Assembly (NCBI RefSeq): GCF_000718515.1 | Contig: NZ_JNZS01000022.1 | Location: 33,223 to 97,222, forward strand | Direction of reading: 5' to 3' | Origin: Micromonospora parva | Lineage (GTDB): Bacteria > Actinomycetota > Actinomycetes > Mycobacteriales > Micromonosporaceae | Length of the DNA: 64,000 bases | Shown here: piece by piece, positions 54,223 through 63,323 of the stretch | How positions within the stretch are numbered: position 1 is the first letter of the stretch | Layout: each line of letters opens with the position of its first letter | Position numbers and translations under genes: made by a program | The notes under the pieces: generated by a model | Seen by the model: the letters and a program-made list of their open reading frames with translations, nothing else | Told to the model about the DNA's origin: nothing | Database searches by the model: none

Positions 54223-55110
54223 GTGACGATGGTTCCCGCCGAGGGTGGCCCGACAACCGGGCCGACCGTGCTGCGCATGCTGCTCGGCGCCCAACTGCGC
54301 CGCCTCCGGGAGTCCAGCGGGGTGACCCGGGAGGGCGCCGGTTGGGAGATCCGCTCCTCCGAATCCAAGATCAGCCGGATGGAGCTGGGCCGGGTCGGCT
54401 TCAAGGAGCGCGACGTCGCCGACCTGTTGACGCTCTACGGCGTCACCGACGAGCACGAGCGCGACGCCCTGCTTAAGCTCGCGCGGGACGCGAACAGCCC
54501 CGGCTGGTGGCACCGCTACGGCGACGTGTTGCCGTCCTGGTTCCAGTCGTACCTGGGCCTGGAGGCCGCCGCCGCGCTGATCCGTAGCTACGAGGTGCAG
54601 TTCGTGCCCGGCCTGTTGCAGACCCCGGAGTACGCCCGGGCGGTGGTGCTGCTGGGGCACGGGACGGCCGGTCCCGGCGAGATCGACAGGCGCGTCGCGT
54701 TGCGGATGCAGCGTCAGCAGCTGCTGCACCGGGAGAATCCGCCGCAGCTCTGGGCCGTGGTGGACGAGGCCGCGCTGCGCCGGCCCATCGGCGGCACCGA
54801 GGTCATGCGCGGTCAGCTCACCGCGCTCATCGAGGCGACCAAGTCGCCCCACATCCGACTCCAGGTGATCCCGTTCGCCGCCGGCGGTCACGCCGCCGCC
54901 GGGGGCGCCTTCACCATCCTGCGCTTCGGCGACCAGGAGCTGCCCGACATCGTCTACATCGAACAGCTCACCAGCGCCATCTACCTCGACAAGCGCGACG
55001 ACCTGGATTACTACGCGGTGGCGATGGAACGGCTCTGTGTCGAGGCCGAGCCGCCGGAGCGTACGGCGGAGATCCTCGACCGGCTGCTGGACGACACGTA
55101 CCCCGTCTGA
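54223..55110 (+). CDS. XRE regulator with DUF5753 (Scr1-type) domain
   Basis: A 295-residue regulator. The helix-turn-helix is at residues 13-70 (LRMLLGAQLRRLRESSGVTR, then SESKISRMELGRVGFKERDV). The DUF5753 part begins at WFQSYLGLEAAAALIRSYEV and continues through FVPGLLQTPEYARAVV. GTG at 54223 is chosen because GGAGG precedes it. The group includes developmental regulators such as WhiJ-like proteins, paired with DUF397 genes as here. A short GC hairpin follows at 55127-55140. Confidence 0.88.
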   Translation: MTMVPAEGGPTTGPTVLRMLLGAQLRRLRESSGVTREGAGWEIRSSESKISRMELGRVGFKERDVADLLTLYGVTDEHERDALLKLARDANSPGWWHRYGDVLPSWFQSYLGLEAAAALIRSYEVQFVPGLLQTPEYARAVVLLGHGTAGPGEIDRRVALRMQRQQLLHRENPPQLWAVVDEAALRRPIGGTEVMRGQLTALIEATKSPHIRLQVIPFAAGGHAAAGGAFTILRFGDQELPDIVYIEQLTSAIYLDKRDDLDYYAVAMERLCVEAEPPERTAEILDRLLDDTYPV

Positions 55111-55186
55111 TCCTCCGCCGCGCCGGCCCCGCGGGCGGGGTCCCTCAGTTCACGTATTGACCGACGCCGACCGGTCGGGCTAGTCT

Positions 55187-55215
55187 CTGTATCGATACAG
55201 ACTGGATCGATACAG
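55187..55215. promoter_or_regulatory. Tandem LacI operators before the lacI-family gene
   Basis: CTGTATCGATACAG (55187-55200) is a perfect palindrome. CTGGATCGATACAG (55202-55215) repeats it with one change, 15 bases on. Both end 11 bases before the GTG of the LacI-family gene, so strong autoregulation is expected. The second site overlaps the AGAGAGG ribosome site region. Confidence 0.7.
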
Positions 55216-55225
55216 AGAGGTGCCG

Positions 55226-56290
55226 GTGAAGCCAACACTGCAAGCCGTGGCCGACGCCGTCGGCGTCTCCCGCAGCACCGTGTCCAACGCCTACAGCCGC
55301 CCCGACCAGCTCTCCGCCGCCCTGCGCGAGCGGATCCTGGACGCCGCCCGGCAACTCGGCTACCCCGGCCCCAACCCCACCGCGCGCTCCCTGCGTCGAG
55401 GCTTCGTCGGGTCGATCGGGGTGCTGTTCACCTCGCAACTGTCGTACGCCTTCACCGACCCGTTCGCGGTCCGCTTCCTCGCCGGTGTCGGCGCGGCGGC
55501 CGAGCGGCACGGCACGAGCATGCTGCTGGTGCCGCTGCCGCCGGCGGTGACCGACGCCCGGCGGGCGGTGGAGAACGCCGCCGTCGACGGGTTCTGCGTC
55601 TACTGCGTCGCCGACGAGGAATGGGCGTTGGACGTCATCCGTCACCGCGGGCTGCCGTACGTCAGCACGGCGCCCCGCGACAACGCCGGCGCCGACGAAC
55701 GGTACGTCGGCATCGACGAGCGGGCCGCCGCGCGCAGTGCCGCCGCGCACGTCGCCGGGCTCGGGCACCGTCGGGTGGCGTTGCTCGCCGACTCCGTGCT
55801 GCCCGACGCGCCGGCCGGCCCGCTCACCGTGGCCGGGGTCGACCAGGTGCCGCATCCGACCACCCGGGGCCGGCTCGCCGGGTTCGCCGACGCCTTCGCC
55901 GAGGTCGGCGTCGGCTGGGCGGAGTTGACAGTCGTCAACGCGCCCGGCAACAGCCGCAAAGCGGCGGCGGCGGCCATCGCCGAACTCTTCGACCAACCCG
56001 CACCGCCGACCGCCGTGCTGGCCGGCTCCGACGTCCTCGCGCTCGGTGTGCTGGACGCCCTGGCCGCGCGGCCGGCCCATGATCGTCCAACCGTCTCGGT
56101 GACCGGCTTCGACGACGTCCCCGAGGCCGCCGCGGCCGGTCTCACCACCGTCCGGCAACCGGCCGAGGAGAAGGGCCGGATCGCCGCCGAACTCCTGCTC
56201 GACCCGCCCGCGGACCCCGCGGCCGGTCACGTGTTGCTGCCCACCGCACTCGTCGTCCGGGACTCCACCGGACCTGTCCCGAGGAGTTGA
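55226..56290 (+). CDS. LacI-family transcriptional repressor
   Basis: A 354-residue repressor. The N-terminal helix-turn-helix and hinge are TLQAVADAVGVSRSTVSNAY, then ARQLGYPGPNPTARSLRRGF. The effector domain follows with VGSIGVLFTSQLSYAFTDPF and, near the end, VTGFDDVPEAAAAGLTTVRQ. GTG at 55226 sits five bases after AGAGAGG; a GTG at 55220 is possible. Tandem operators precede it. It has no sugar-uptake gene beside it, only a 67-residue ORF downstream. Confidence 0.88.
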   Translation: MKPTLQAVADAVGVSRSTVSNAYSRPDQLSAALRERILDAARQLGYPGPNPTARSLRRGFVGSIGVLFTSQLSYAFTDPFAVRFLAGVGAAAERHGTSMLLVPLPPAVTDARRAVENAAVDGFCVYCVADEEWALDVIRHRGLPYVSTAPRDNAGADERYVGIDERAAARSAAAHVAGLGHRRVALLADSVLPDAPAGPLTVAGVDQVPHPTTRGRLAGFADAFAEVGVGWAELTVVNAPGNSRKAAAAAIAELFDQPAPPTAVLAGSDVLALGVLDALAARPAHDRPTVSVTGFDDVPEAAAAGLTTVRQPAEEKGRIAAELLLDPPADPAAGHVLLPTALVVRDSTGPVPRS

Positions 56291-56292
56291 CC

Positions 56293-56496
56293 ATGGAACT
56301 GCCCACCGGATACGTCACCGCGCTCGACGCCATGAACCGGCACGTCAACTCGGCCCGACCGGACGCCCCGGTCCAGGTCGAACACCCCCGCCGGGCCCTG
56401 CTCGCGCCGACCCGGGTGGCCACCGCCCTCGCCCTGCGCCGGCTCGCCGACCGCATCCAACCGCGACCGCTGCCCGGCACCCCGCGCTGCTCCTGA
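56293..56496 (+). CDS. Small unknown protein co-transcribed with the LacI gene
   Basis: A 67-residue reading with ATG at 56293, seven bases after GAGGAG and two bases after the LacI stop. It starts MELPTGYVTALDAMNRHVNS and has a helical, Arg/Leu-rich second half (ATALALRRLADRIQPRPL). It has no membrane segment. The spacing and ribosome site argue for a real gene. I do not recognise it. Confidence 0.6.
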   Translation: MELPTGYVTALDAMNRHVNSARPDAPVQVEHPRRALLAPTRVATALALRRLADRIQPRPLPGTPRCS

Positions 56497-56594
56497 CCCA
56501 AACCAATCCCATTCCGGTACGCACGGGACGATCAGTACGGGTTCGGGCACGCAGAGTGGTCGACAGCGGCGTTGCCAGGCAGACTGGGGAAGCC

Positions 56595-58055
56595 ATGTCT
56601 CCGCTCCGGCCCACCCTCCGCCTCCACGACCGCTACGTGCTGCACGAGCGGATCGGTCTCGGTGGCATGTCCGAGGTGTGGCGTGGCGACGACGAGGTGC
56701 TCGGGCGGCCGGTGGCGATCAAGGTGCTCGCCGGGCAGTTCGCCACCGACCCGCAGCTGCGGGCCACCATCCAACGCGAGGCCCGCGCGGCCGCCCGGCT
56801 GACCCACCCCCACGTCACCCAGGTGTACGACTACGCCGAGGCGACCCTGGCCGACGGCGTCGTCGTGCCGTACCTGGTGATGGAGCTGGTCGACGGTCAC
56901 AACCTGGCTGACCGGCTACGGTCCGGGCCGATGCCCTGGCCGGAGGCCGTCCGGATGGCCGGGCAGATCGCCGCCGCGCTGGCCGCCGCGCACCGCATCG
57001 GCGTCGTGCACCGCGACGTCAAGCCCGGCAACGTCATGCTCACCGACACCGGCGCCAAGGTGCTCGACTTCGGCATCGCCGCGCTCGGCGGCCTCGACAG
57101 CCAGTCCGGCGAACCGGTGATGGGCACCCCCGCCTACTTCGCCCCGGAACGGCTCACCGCCGGCCCACCCGACCCGGCGAGCGACGTGTACGCCGTCGGC
57201 GCGCTGCTCTACCGCACCCTCACCGGGCAGGCGCCACTGCCCGTGCAGAGCTGGGAAGACGCCCTGGAGGTGCACCGGCGGGGCACCCCGGTGCCGCCGC
57301 TGCGGGTGCCCGGCCTCCCCGCCGACATCGCCCAGCTGACCGTCGCCTGCCTGGCCGCCAACCCGGCCGACCGGCCGAGCGCCGCGCAGCTGCCCCGCCG
57401 CTTCGGCGCCGGTCAGCCGGTCGAGCCGCCCACCGAGCTGCTGCGCGTCCGGCCGGCCGCCCACCCGCCCACCCTGATCGACCGGTCGGTTCTGGCGCGC
57501 CCCGTCCCGGCTCCCGCCGTGCCGGCTCGACGTCGACAGCGTCGGCCCCTCGCCGCGCTCGTCGCGGCCGTGCTGGCCGTGCTGGTCGGCGTCGGCGCCC
57601 TGTTCGCGCAGAATCCGTTCGACAACCCGGGCACACCCGACCCGGCAGAGATCGCCGAGGCGCCCTCGACCTCCGCGCCGGCCCCCGCGCCCACGACGCA
57701 GTCGCCGACGCCGGCCGCACCGTCCACGCCGTCCGTGCCCCCCGCCAGCACCGCACCGCCGACGGGCGGGCAGCAGATACCGGTCAGCTTCCGGGAGGTG
57801 ACCAGCGAGTTCGCCGCCGTCCTCGCCACCGCCGTCGCCCGCGGCGACGTCGACCCGAAGACCGCCGAAGACCTGCGCGACGACCTCGCCGACCTCAACC
57901 GCCGCACCAGGGACCGCGCCAAGCGCGTCGACGACCTGCGGGACCGCATCGCCGAGTTGGTACGACGAGACCGCCTACCAGCGCAGACGGGCGCGAAGCT
58001 GGACGCTCTGCTCACCCAGGCGGGCGGCTCCTCCTTCGGCCGTACGGACGACTGA
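56595..58055 (+). CDS. PknB-like membrane Ser/Thr protein kinase
   Basis: A 486-residue kinase. The kinase domain covers residues 10-270: GLGGMSEVWRG loop, AIKVL lysine, catalytic HRDVKPGN, DFGIAAL and GTPAYFAPE. One transmembrane helix near 325-345 (LAALVAAVLAVLVGVGALFA) follows an Arg-rich stretch. The outside part is a Pro/Thr-rich linker and then about 85 helical residues (FREVTSEFAAVLATAVARGD), with no PASTA repeats. The ligand is unknown. ATG at 56595 follows GGGGAAG. Confidence 0.9.
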   Translation: MSPLRPTLRLHDRYVLHERIGLGGMSEVWRGDDEVLGRPVAIKVLAGQFATDPQLRATIQREARAAARLTHPHVTQVYDYAEATLADGVVVPYLVMELVDGHNLADRLRSGPMPWPEAVRMAGQIAAALAAAHRIGVVHRDVKPGNVMLTDTGAKVLDFGIAALGGLDSQSGEPVMGTPAYFAPERLTAGPPDPASDVYAVGALLYRTLTGQAPLPVQSWEDALEVHRRGTPVPPLRVPGLPADIAQLTVACLAANPADRPSAAQLPRRFGAGQPVEPPTELLRVRPAAHPPTLIDRSVLARPVPAPAVPARRRQRRPLAALVAAVLAVLVGVGALFAQNPFDNPGTPDPAEIAEAPSTSAPAPAPTTQSPTPAAPSTPSVPPASTAPPTGGQQIPVSFREVTSEFAAVLATAVARGDVDPKTAEDLRDDLADLNRRTRDRAKRVDDLRDRIAELVRRDRLPAQTGAKLDALLTQAGGSSFGRTDD

Positions 58056-58088
58056 TACCTCCGTCGATACCGCTGGCATGATGTCCCG

Positions 58089-58730
58089 ATGCGGACACGT
58101 CTGATCTTCGTGCGACACGGCGAGTCGGTCCACCAGCTCGAAGGAATCGTCGGTGGGCCGCGTGGTTGTCGGGGCCTCACCGCCCTCGGCCACGAGCAGG
58201 CACACCACCTGGCCAACCGGCTCACCGGTGAGGTCGCCGCCGACGGGCCGGTGGCGGTCTACTCGTCGGTGCTGCGCAGGGCCGTCGAGACCGCGCAGCC
58301 GATCGGTGCGGCGTTCGGCGTCCGGCCCGTGGCCGACTGTGGTCTCTGCACCTGGCACACACCCCCGTACGCCGACGGCCTGCCGACCGCCCTCTTCCGC
58401 ACCGACCACGCGGTGGCGGGCGGCGGCGTGTTCCGTCCGTTCGAGGAGGGCAACGAGAGCTGGGCCGAACTGGTGGTCCGCGTCAGCCGCGCGATCATGG
58501 AGATCGCCCACCGGCACCGGGGCTCCACAGTGGTTCTGGTCGGCCACAGCGAGACCGTCGAGGGCGCGTTCCACGCGCTCGGCGCGCAGCCGGTCTTCCG
58601 GGCGTTCGACCTGGACGTGCCCCCGGCCTCGATCACCGAGTGGACCACCGACCACGACCCCGGCGGGTGGCCACCGGCCCGCTGGACGCTGCGTCGTTTC
58701 GGCGACAACGGCCGGTGGGCTAGAGCGTGA
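58089..58730 (+). CDS. Histidine phosphatase (phosphoglycerate-mutase-like)
   Basis: A 213-residue histidine phosphatase with an intact active site: FVRHGES at residues 7-13, SSVLRRAVETAQ near 60, and VLVGHSETVEG near 148. This contrasts with the degenerate relative at 582-1169. It follows the kinase gene by 33 bases on the same strand and could be co-transcribed. It overlaps the convergent GNAT gene by 11 bases. The substrate is unknown. Confidence 0.87.
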   Translation: MRTRLIFVRHGESVHQLEGIVGGPRGCRGLTALGHEQAHHLANRLTGEVAADGPVAVYSSVLRRAVETAQPIGAAFGVRPVADCGLCTWHTPPYADGLPTALFRTDHAVAGGGVFRPFEEGNESWAELVVRVSRAIMEIAHRHRGSTVVLVGHSETVEGAFHALGAQPVFRAFDLDVPPASITEWTTDHDPGGWPPARWTLRRFGDNGRWARA

Positions 58731-59241
58731 TCCAGTACCGCCGTGCGGAACCGGGTTCGGTGTCCCGGATCTCCTCGGGGACGCCGCCGTGGTGCTCGAT
58801 CGTCGCCGCCGACGCGACGTTGTCCGCCGCGCAGACCAGCAGCACCCGACCCAGCCCGAGGGCCCGGGCCGTACCGAGCATCCGGCCCAGTGCCCACGTC
58901 GCCAGCCCACGCCGACGCGCGGACGGCCGGATGCCGTAACCGATGTGGCCCGCGACCCGCAACAGGCGGTCGTCGGGCCGGTGGCGAAGCGCGATCCCGC
59001 CGAGCACCCGGTCGTCCTCGACGATCCACCGGTACGTGCACACCGGGCCGGCGTCCGGCCGTTTCCCCGGGTCGGACTGGTCGGCCAGCCGGGTCACCCA
59101 GGCCGCGAAACCCTCCGGCGAGCGCACCTCATCTGTCGACCGCAGCCCGAACCCGTCCTCGTGCGGGCCAGGACCCCACTCGTCGTGGGCCGCCAACCAG
59201 GGGGCGTGCAGGCGGACGGTCGGTGCGACCAACTCGGGCAT
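58720..59241 (-). CDS. GNAT-family N-acetyltransferase
   Basis: A 173-residue acetyltransferase. The acetyl-CoA loop is YGIRPSARRRGLATWALGRM near residues 102-121, with the following VLLVCAADNVASAATIEHHG. It resembles the ribosomal-protein-type or small-molecule GNATs (Acetyltransf_3). The gene lies nine bases downstream of the DinB gene and is probably co-transcribed with it. Confidence 0.85.
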   Translation of the reverse strand: MPELVAPTVRLHAPWLAAHDEWGPGPHEDGFGLRSTDEVRSPEGFAAWVTRLADQSDPGKRPDAGPVCTYRWIVEDDRVLGGIALRHRPDDRLLRVAGHIGYGIRPSARRRGLATWALGRMLGTARALGLGRVLLVCAADNVASAATIEHHGGVPEEIRDTEPGSARRYWITL

Positions 59242-59250
59242 GCGTCGAGG

Positions 59251-59751
59251 CTATTCGGCGTTCACGATCTGCTCACGCAGGATCTCCGCGTGCCCGCAGT
59301 GCTGCGCCAGCTCCCGCAGCACGTGCAGGTACACCCAGCGCAGCGGCAACGGGCCACGGCGGTTGCCGCGAAGCACGTCGTCGAGGCCCAGGCCGGACGT
59401 GGCCCGGCGGGAGGCTTCGCAGGCTTCCCGGTGCGCGCGCTGGATGCTGGCGATCGTGTCGCCGTCATCGAGGATGAACGACTCGTCCGGCGTGGCGGGG
59501 ATGCCGATCTCCGAGCGGGGTCGACACGTGACGGCCTCGTCGAACCAGACCTTCTCCACGAACGCGGCGTGCTTGACCAGGCCCAGCAACGTGGTCCGGG
59601 ACGCCACCAACGAGCGGCGCGCCTGCTCCTCGGTCAACCCGTCCAGACAGCCGTTGAGCGCCCTGCGGTGCTCGTCGATGAACGCCTCGAACTGCGTCTG
59701 CGCTGACTGGCCGACGACATCATCGGCGAAGGTACCCGGGAAGGCGGTCAT
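59251..59751 (-). CDS. DinB-family protein (mycothiol-dependent type)
   Basis: A 166-residue four-helix protein of the DinB/DUF664 group. The metal-site histidines are visible in LLGLVKHAAFVEKVW near residue 55 and LRELAQHCGHAEILREQI near 146. In actinobacteria such proteins include mycothiol- or bacillithiol-dependent S-transferases. The substrate is unknown. It precedes the GNAT gene on the same strand. Confidence 0.85.
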   Translation of the reverse strand: MTAFPGTFADDVVGQSAQTQFEAFIDEHRRALNGCLDGLTEEQARRSLVASRTTLLGLVKHAAFVEKVWFDEAVTCRPRSEIGIPATPDESFILDDGDTIASIQRAHREACEASRRATSGLGLDDVLRGNRRGPLPLRWVYLHVLRELAQHCGHAEILREQIVNAE

Positions 59752-59795
59752 TCCCGAAGCATTACAAGGTCATCGCCGGTGCGCAAACACATTGG

Positions 59796-60494
59796 TCAGC
59801 CGATGCTGACGCTGACCGACCCGCCCGGGTCGGTGCCCGCGCGGGCGAAGACCCTGCCGTCCGGCGTCCAGACGCCCGAGCGCCCGGCCGCCTCACGGAA
59901 ACCGCCGCCGGTCGACCCGGCGAAGCTCGCCACCGCCACCCAGACCCGGTGCGCGGTGGCGATCCGGTGCGCCCGCTGGTCCGTCACGGCGGCGTCGCGG
60001 GCGGACTCCAGGACGCCCCCCGCGTACACGTCGATCCCGAGCGCCGCGGTCCGCGCCGCGTGCGCGACCACGCCGGTGTCCTTGCAGATCGCCAAACCCA
60101 CCCGCCAACCGTCCACATCGAGCACGGCCGGCGCACCGCCGGGCCGGAACCGGCGGGCTTCCGCGTCCCCCAGCCACATCTTCCGGTACGCCACCGTCGC
60201 ACCGCCGCCGGTCACCGCCAGCATCGCGATGTGCTCGCCCGCGACCGGCGCACCGACCAGGGCCAGCGCGTTCGTCTCGGCGCACGCCTCGACCAGTGGC
60301 GTCAACAGCGGGTCGTCGACCGACACGACCGGCGCGTCCAACTCGTACCCGGTCAGCGACAGCTCCGGAAAGACCACCAACCGGGCACCCGCCGCGCGGA
60401 CCGCGGCGGCGTGCGCCCGCGCGTTTGCCGCGACATCCAGGGGTACGCACAGCGGCTGCACCACCGCGAGCCGTAACGGGGTGCGGCTTTCCAC
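59796..60494 (-). CDS. Carbon-nitrogen hydrolase (nitrilase family)
   Basis: A 232-residue nitrilase-fold amidase. The catalytic triad is visible: Glu in VFPELSLTGYE near residue 40, Lys in YRKMWLGDAEARRF near 98, and Cys in GLAICKDTGV near 130. GTG at 60494 is chosen because it lies just before the first strand (LRLAVVQPL) as in other members. A longer reading to 60608 would overlap the divergent DedA gene. The substrate, an amide or carbamoyl compound, is unknown. Confidence 0.85.
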   Translation of the reverse strand: MESRTPLRLAVVQPLCVPLDVAANARAHAAAVRAAGARLVVFPELSLTGYELDAPVVSVDDPLLTPLVEACAETNALALVGAPVAGEHIAMLAVTGGGATVAYRKMWLGDAEARRFRPGGAPAVLDVDGWRVGLAICKDTGVVAHAARTAALGIDVYAGGVLESARDAAVTDQRAHRIATAHRVWVAVASFAGSTGGGFREAAGRSGVWTPDGRVFARAGTDPGGSVSVSIG

Positions 60495-60576
60495 ACCCCC
60501 ACCGGTGCGGTCGCCCCGCGCAGCCGGGCGGTCGGCCTCATGGTCGGTTCTCAGGATGACTTCGTAACGTGGGCGC

Positions 60577-61359
60577 ATGATTCGAACGTCCCACGCCGTG
60601 TTCGCCACCGGAACCCCCGCCGCCGCAGCGGAACCACCGCAGGACGGGATCGTCGGCTACGTCACTGACCTGGTGGAACGACTCGGCGGGCCCGGTGCCG
60701 GCCTGGCGGTGGCGTTGGAGAACCTCTTCCCGCCGATCCCCAGTGAGGTGATCCTGCCGCTGGCCGGGTTCGTCGCCGCGCAGGGCCGGATGAGCCTCTT
60801 CGGTGCGATTTTCTGGACCACGCTGGGCTCGGTGCTGGGCGCGCTCGCGCTCTACCTGATCGGCGCGGCGCTGGGACGCGATCGCATGCGCGCCATCGTG
60901 GCCCGGCTTCCCCTGGTGAAGCTCAGCGACGTGGACCGGACCGAGGCGTGGTTCCTGCGGCACGGCGTGAAGGCCGTCTTCTTCGGCCGGATGATCCCGA
61001 TCTTCCGGAGCCTGATCTCCATTCCGGCCGGCGTGGAGCGGATGCCGGTGAGCACATTCCTGCTCTACACCACCCTGGGCAGCCTGATCTGGAACACCAC
61101 CTTCGTGCTCGCCGGCTACCTGCTCGGCGACAACTGGCACCTCGTCGAGGGCTACGTCGGCACGCTCCAGAAAGTGGTGATCGTGGTCTGCGTGGCGGCG
61201 GCGGCCTGGTTCGTCGGGTCCCGCGTGCTGCGCGCCCGCCGCGCCGCCCGCAACCCCGAGCCGACCGAACCCGAGCAGAGCGCACTGAACGGGGTGCCCG
61301 ACCCGGGTGGTCGCGGCACGCTCTACCGCAGCGGATCGTGGGCCTCCGACGAGCGCTAG
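60577..61359 (+). CDS. DedA-family membrane protein
   Basis: A 260-residue DedA (SNARE-associated/VTT) protein. The family features are LENLFPPIPSEVILPLAGFV near residue 48, then the GRMIPIFRSLISIPAGVERM stretch near 148 with its conserved arginines. Several hydrophobic helices surround these. DedA proteins move undecaprenyl phosphate or other lipids across the membrane. It is divergent from the nitrilase-family gene. The basic C-terminal tail is not conserved. Confidence 0.9.
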   Translation: MIRTSHAVFATGTPAAAAEPPQDGIVGYVTDLVERLGGPGAGLAVALENLFPPIPSEVILPLAGFVAAQGRMSLFGAIFWTTLGSVLGALALYLIGAALGRDRMRAIVARLPLVKLSDVDRTEAWFLRHGVKAVFFGRMIPIFRSLISIPAGVERMPVSTFLLYTTLGSLIWNTTFVLAGYLLGDNWHLVEGYVGTLQKVVIVVCVAAAAWFVGSRVLRARRAARNPEPTEPEQSALNGVPDPGGRGTLYRSGSWASDER

Positions 61360-61486
61360 TCAGCGCCACTGGTGTCTCTGCTCCTTGCCTTCGCTCGGCT
61401 GCCCTGATGCGCCAGCCGGGGCACTTCGCGGGCGCGGCAGGTGATGCGTACCGTGCGGAACCGGCTCGGCCCGAAAGGCGGATGAG

Positions 61487-62641
61487 ATGGCGGCGCAACA
61501 GCGAACCGGCAGGTGGTGGCTTCGACTGCCGGTCGGCGTCGCCGCCGGAACCGCGACGGCCGCCGTCGAGTTCGTCTTCCTCGTCGTCGCGGCCGTCGCG
61601 TTCACCGGGTGCGCGTTCGCGCCGGCCGCCGGCCGTCGGATCACCGGCCTGACCAGCAGGTACGCGGGATGGCTGGTGCGGATGGAACATCGCCGCCTCG
61701 TCGGACTGCTCGCCGCGGCGGATCTGCCCGCGCCGAACGCCGTGGCGACCCGTCGCCAGGTCGGCTACCTGGCCGCCCGACTGCTTCCCGGCACGCTCGG
61801 CCTGCTGGCGTACGCAGTGCTCGGCGTCGGCGTGGTGCTCGCCGGGATCGTGCTGACCGCGGCGGTGCGCGGAGAGCTGACAGTCCTCGACGCCGTGTCC
61901 CAGATCGCCGTCGGGGCGGTGTTGCTACTGCTCAACGGTCAGGCCGTCGCCAGCATCGCCGCACTGGACGTCCGGCTGGCCCACCGACTGCTCGGCCCGG
62001 GAAGCCGAGCGGAGCTGACCCGGCGGGTCCACGAGCTGACCACCAGCCGGGCCGGGGTCATCTCCGCCGTCGACGCCGAACGGCAGCGCATCGAACGCGA
62101 CCTGCACGACGGCCTCCAACAGCGGCTGGTCGCCCTCGGCATGCTGCTCGGCCGCGCCCGGCGTACCCGCGACACCGACCGCACACACGCACTGCTCCTC
62201 CAGGCGCACGAGGACGTGCAGCGCGCCATCGAGGAGTTGCGCCAGGTGGCGTGGCGCGTCTACCCGTCGGCGCTCGACGGCGGCGATCTGGGCGAGGTGC
62301 TGACCATCGTCACCCGCGGCTCAGAGGTGCCGGTGCGGATCCGGTACGAGCTACCCGTCCGCCCCCAGCGGCAGACTGAGACGGTGCTGTACTTCGTGGC
62401 CTGCGAGGCGCTCACCAACGCCGCGAAACACGCCGCCGCTAACCTGGTCACCGTCGAGATCGGCGTACAGGATGGGTGGATCCGGATGCGCGTGCACGAC
62501 GACGGCGTCGGCGGCGCCGACCCGACCGGGCGCGGATTGTCCGGGCTGGTGCGGCGGGTCGCCGCGCTGGACGGCCGGCTGACGGTCACCAGCCCGGCCG
62601 GCGGTCCGACGACGGTGCTGACGGAGTTGCCGTGCGACTAG
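61487..62641 (+). CDS. NarL-type sensor histidine kinase
   Basis: A 384-residue kinase. Membrane segments lie near residues 13-40 (VGVAAGTATAAVEFVFLVVA) and 100-160. The dimerisation domain carries the phosphorylated His in ERQRIERDLHDGLQQRLVAL near residue 206. The ATPase domain shows EALTNAAKHAAANL and DDGVGGADPTGRGLSGLVRR. There is no classical extracytoplasmic sensor, so the signal is probably sensed in the membrane. The response regulator start overlaps its end by ten bases. Confidence 0.9.
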   Translation: MAAQQRTGRWWLRLPVGVAAGTATAAVEFVFLVVAAVAFTGCAFAPAAGRRITGLTSRYAGWLVRMEHRRLVGLLAAADLPAPNAVATRRQVGYLAARLLPGTLGLLAYAVLGVGVVLAGIVLTAAVRGELTVLDAVSQIAVGAVLLLLNGQAVASIAALDVRLAHRLLGPGSRAELTRRVHELTTSRAGVISAVDAERQRIERDLHDGLQQRLVALGMLLGRARRTRDTDRTHALLLQAHEDVQRAIEELRQVAWRVYPSALDGGDLGEVLTIVTRGSEVPVRIRYELPVRPQRQTETVLYFVACEALTNAAKHAAANLVTVEIGVQDGWIRMRVHDDGVGGADPTGRGLSGLVRRVAALDGRLTVTSPAGGPTTVLTELPCD

Positions 62642-63276
62642 TCCTCGCCGAAGACTCGACGCTGCTCCGGGAGGGTCTGACCCGGCTGCTCGCCGACGAG
62701 GACCACGAGGTGCTCGCGGCGGTCGGGACCGCCGCCCACCTGGTCGAGGCGGTCGAACGGTCCCGTCCCGACGTGGTCGTCACCGATGTCCGGATGCCAC
62801 CCACCCACACCGATGACGGGCTGCGGGCCGCACTGGAGATCCGTCGCCGGTGGCCCGACACCGGCGTCCTCGTGCTCTCCCAGTACGTGGAGCGGCGGTA
62901 CGCCGGGCGGCTGCTCGCGGATCGCCCCGAGGGGGTCGGCTACCTGCTCAAGGACCGGGTCGCCCAGGTGGACGACTTCCTCGACGCACTCGACCGGGTC
63001 GCCGCCGGCGGCACCGCCCTCGACCCGGAGGTGGTCCGCCAGGTGGTGGCCGGCTCGGAGCGGCCCGAACCGCTCGGTCGGCTCACCCCCCGGGAACGGG
63101 ATGTGCTGCACGAGATGGCCCAGGGGCACACCAACCTCGCCATCGCCCAGCGGCTGCACGTGTCGCAGAGCGCGGTCGAGAAGCACGTCAACGCCATCTT
63201 CGACAAACTCGACCTGGCCCACACAACCGGCTACAGCCGGCGGATCCTCGCCATCCTGCGCTACCTGGACACCTGA
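62632..63276 (+). CDS. NarL/LuxR-type response regulator
   Basis: A 214-residue regulator. The receiver has the acidic pair in VLAEDSTLLREGL and the phospho-Asp in VVVTDVRMPP near residue 52. The C-terminal LuxR helix-turn-helix is LTPRERDVLHEMAQGHTNLA, then HVSQSAVEKHVNAIF. GTG at 62632 is chosen for the GGAG in front and the overlap with the kinase gene. It pairs with that kinase. No target promoter can be named. Confidence 0.92.
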   Translation: MRLVLAEDSTLLREGLTRLLADEDHEVLAAVGTAAHLVEAVERSRPDVVVTDVRMPPTHTDDGLRAALEIRRRWPDTGVLVLSQYVERRYAGRLLADRPEGVGYLLKDRVAQVDDFLDALDRVAAGGTALDPEVVRQVVAGSERPEPLGRLTPRERDVLHEMAQGHTNLAIAQRLHVSQSAVEKHVNAIFDKLDLAHTTGYSRRILAILRYLDT

Positions 63277-63300
63277 CCCACCCCGCACCGAACGCCGCCC

Positions 63301-63323
63301 GCCACGGGACCGAGCCCCGTGGC
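63301..63323 (+). terminator. Terminator hairpin after the two-component genes
   Basis: GCCACGGG (63301-63308) and CCCGTGGC (63316-63323) are perfect eight-base arms with a seven-base loop, 25 bases past the response-regulator stop. A short T-containing stretch (CTCTTT) follows. Confidence 0.65.

Noticed and set aside
55187..55215. The LacI protein at 55226 as regulator of the operators at 2461 and 3492
   Set aside because: Its own sites read CTGTATCGATACAG. They share only the TATCGATA core with the 3492 site and not with the 2461 site, and the cluster is 50 kb away. The link cannot be supported.
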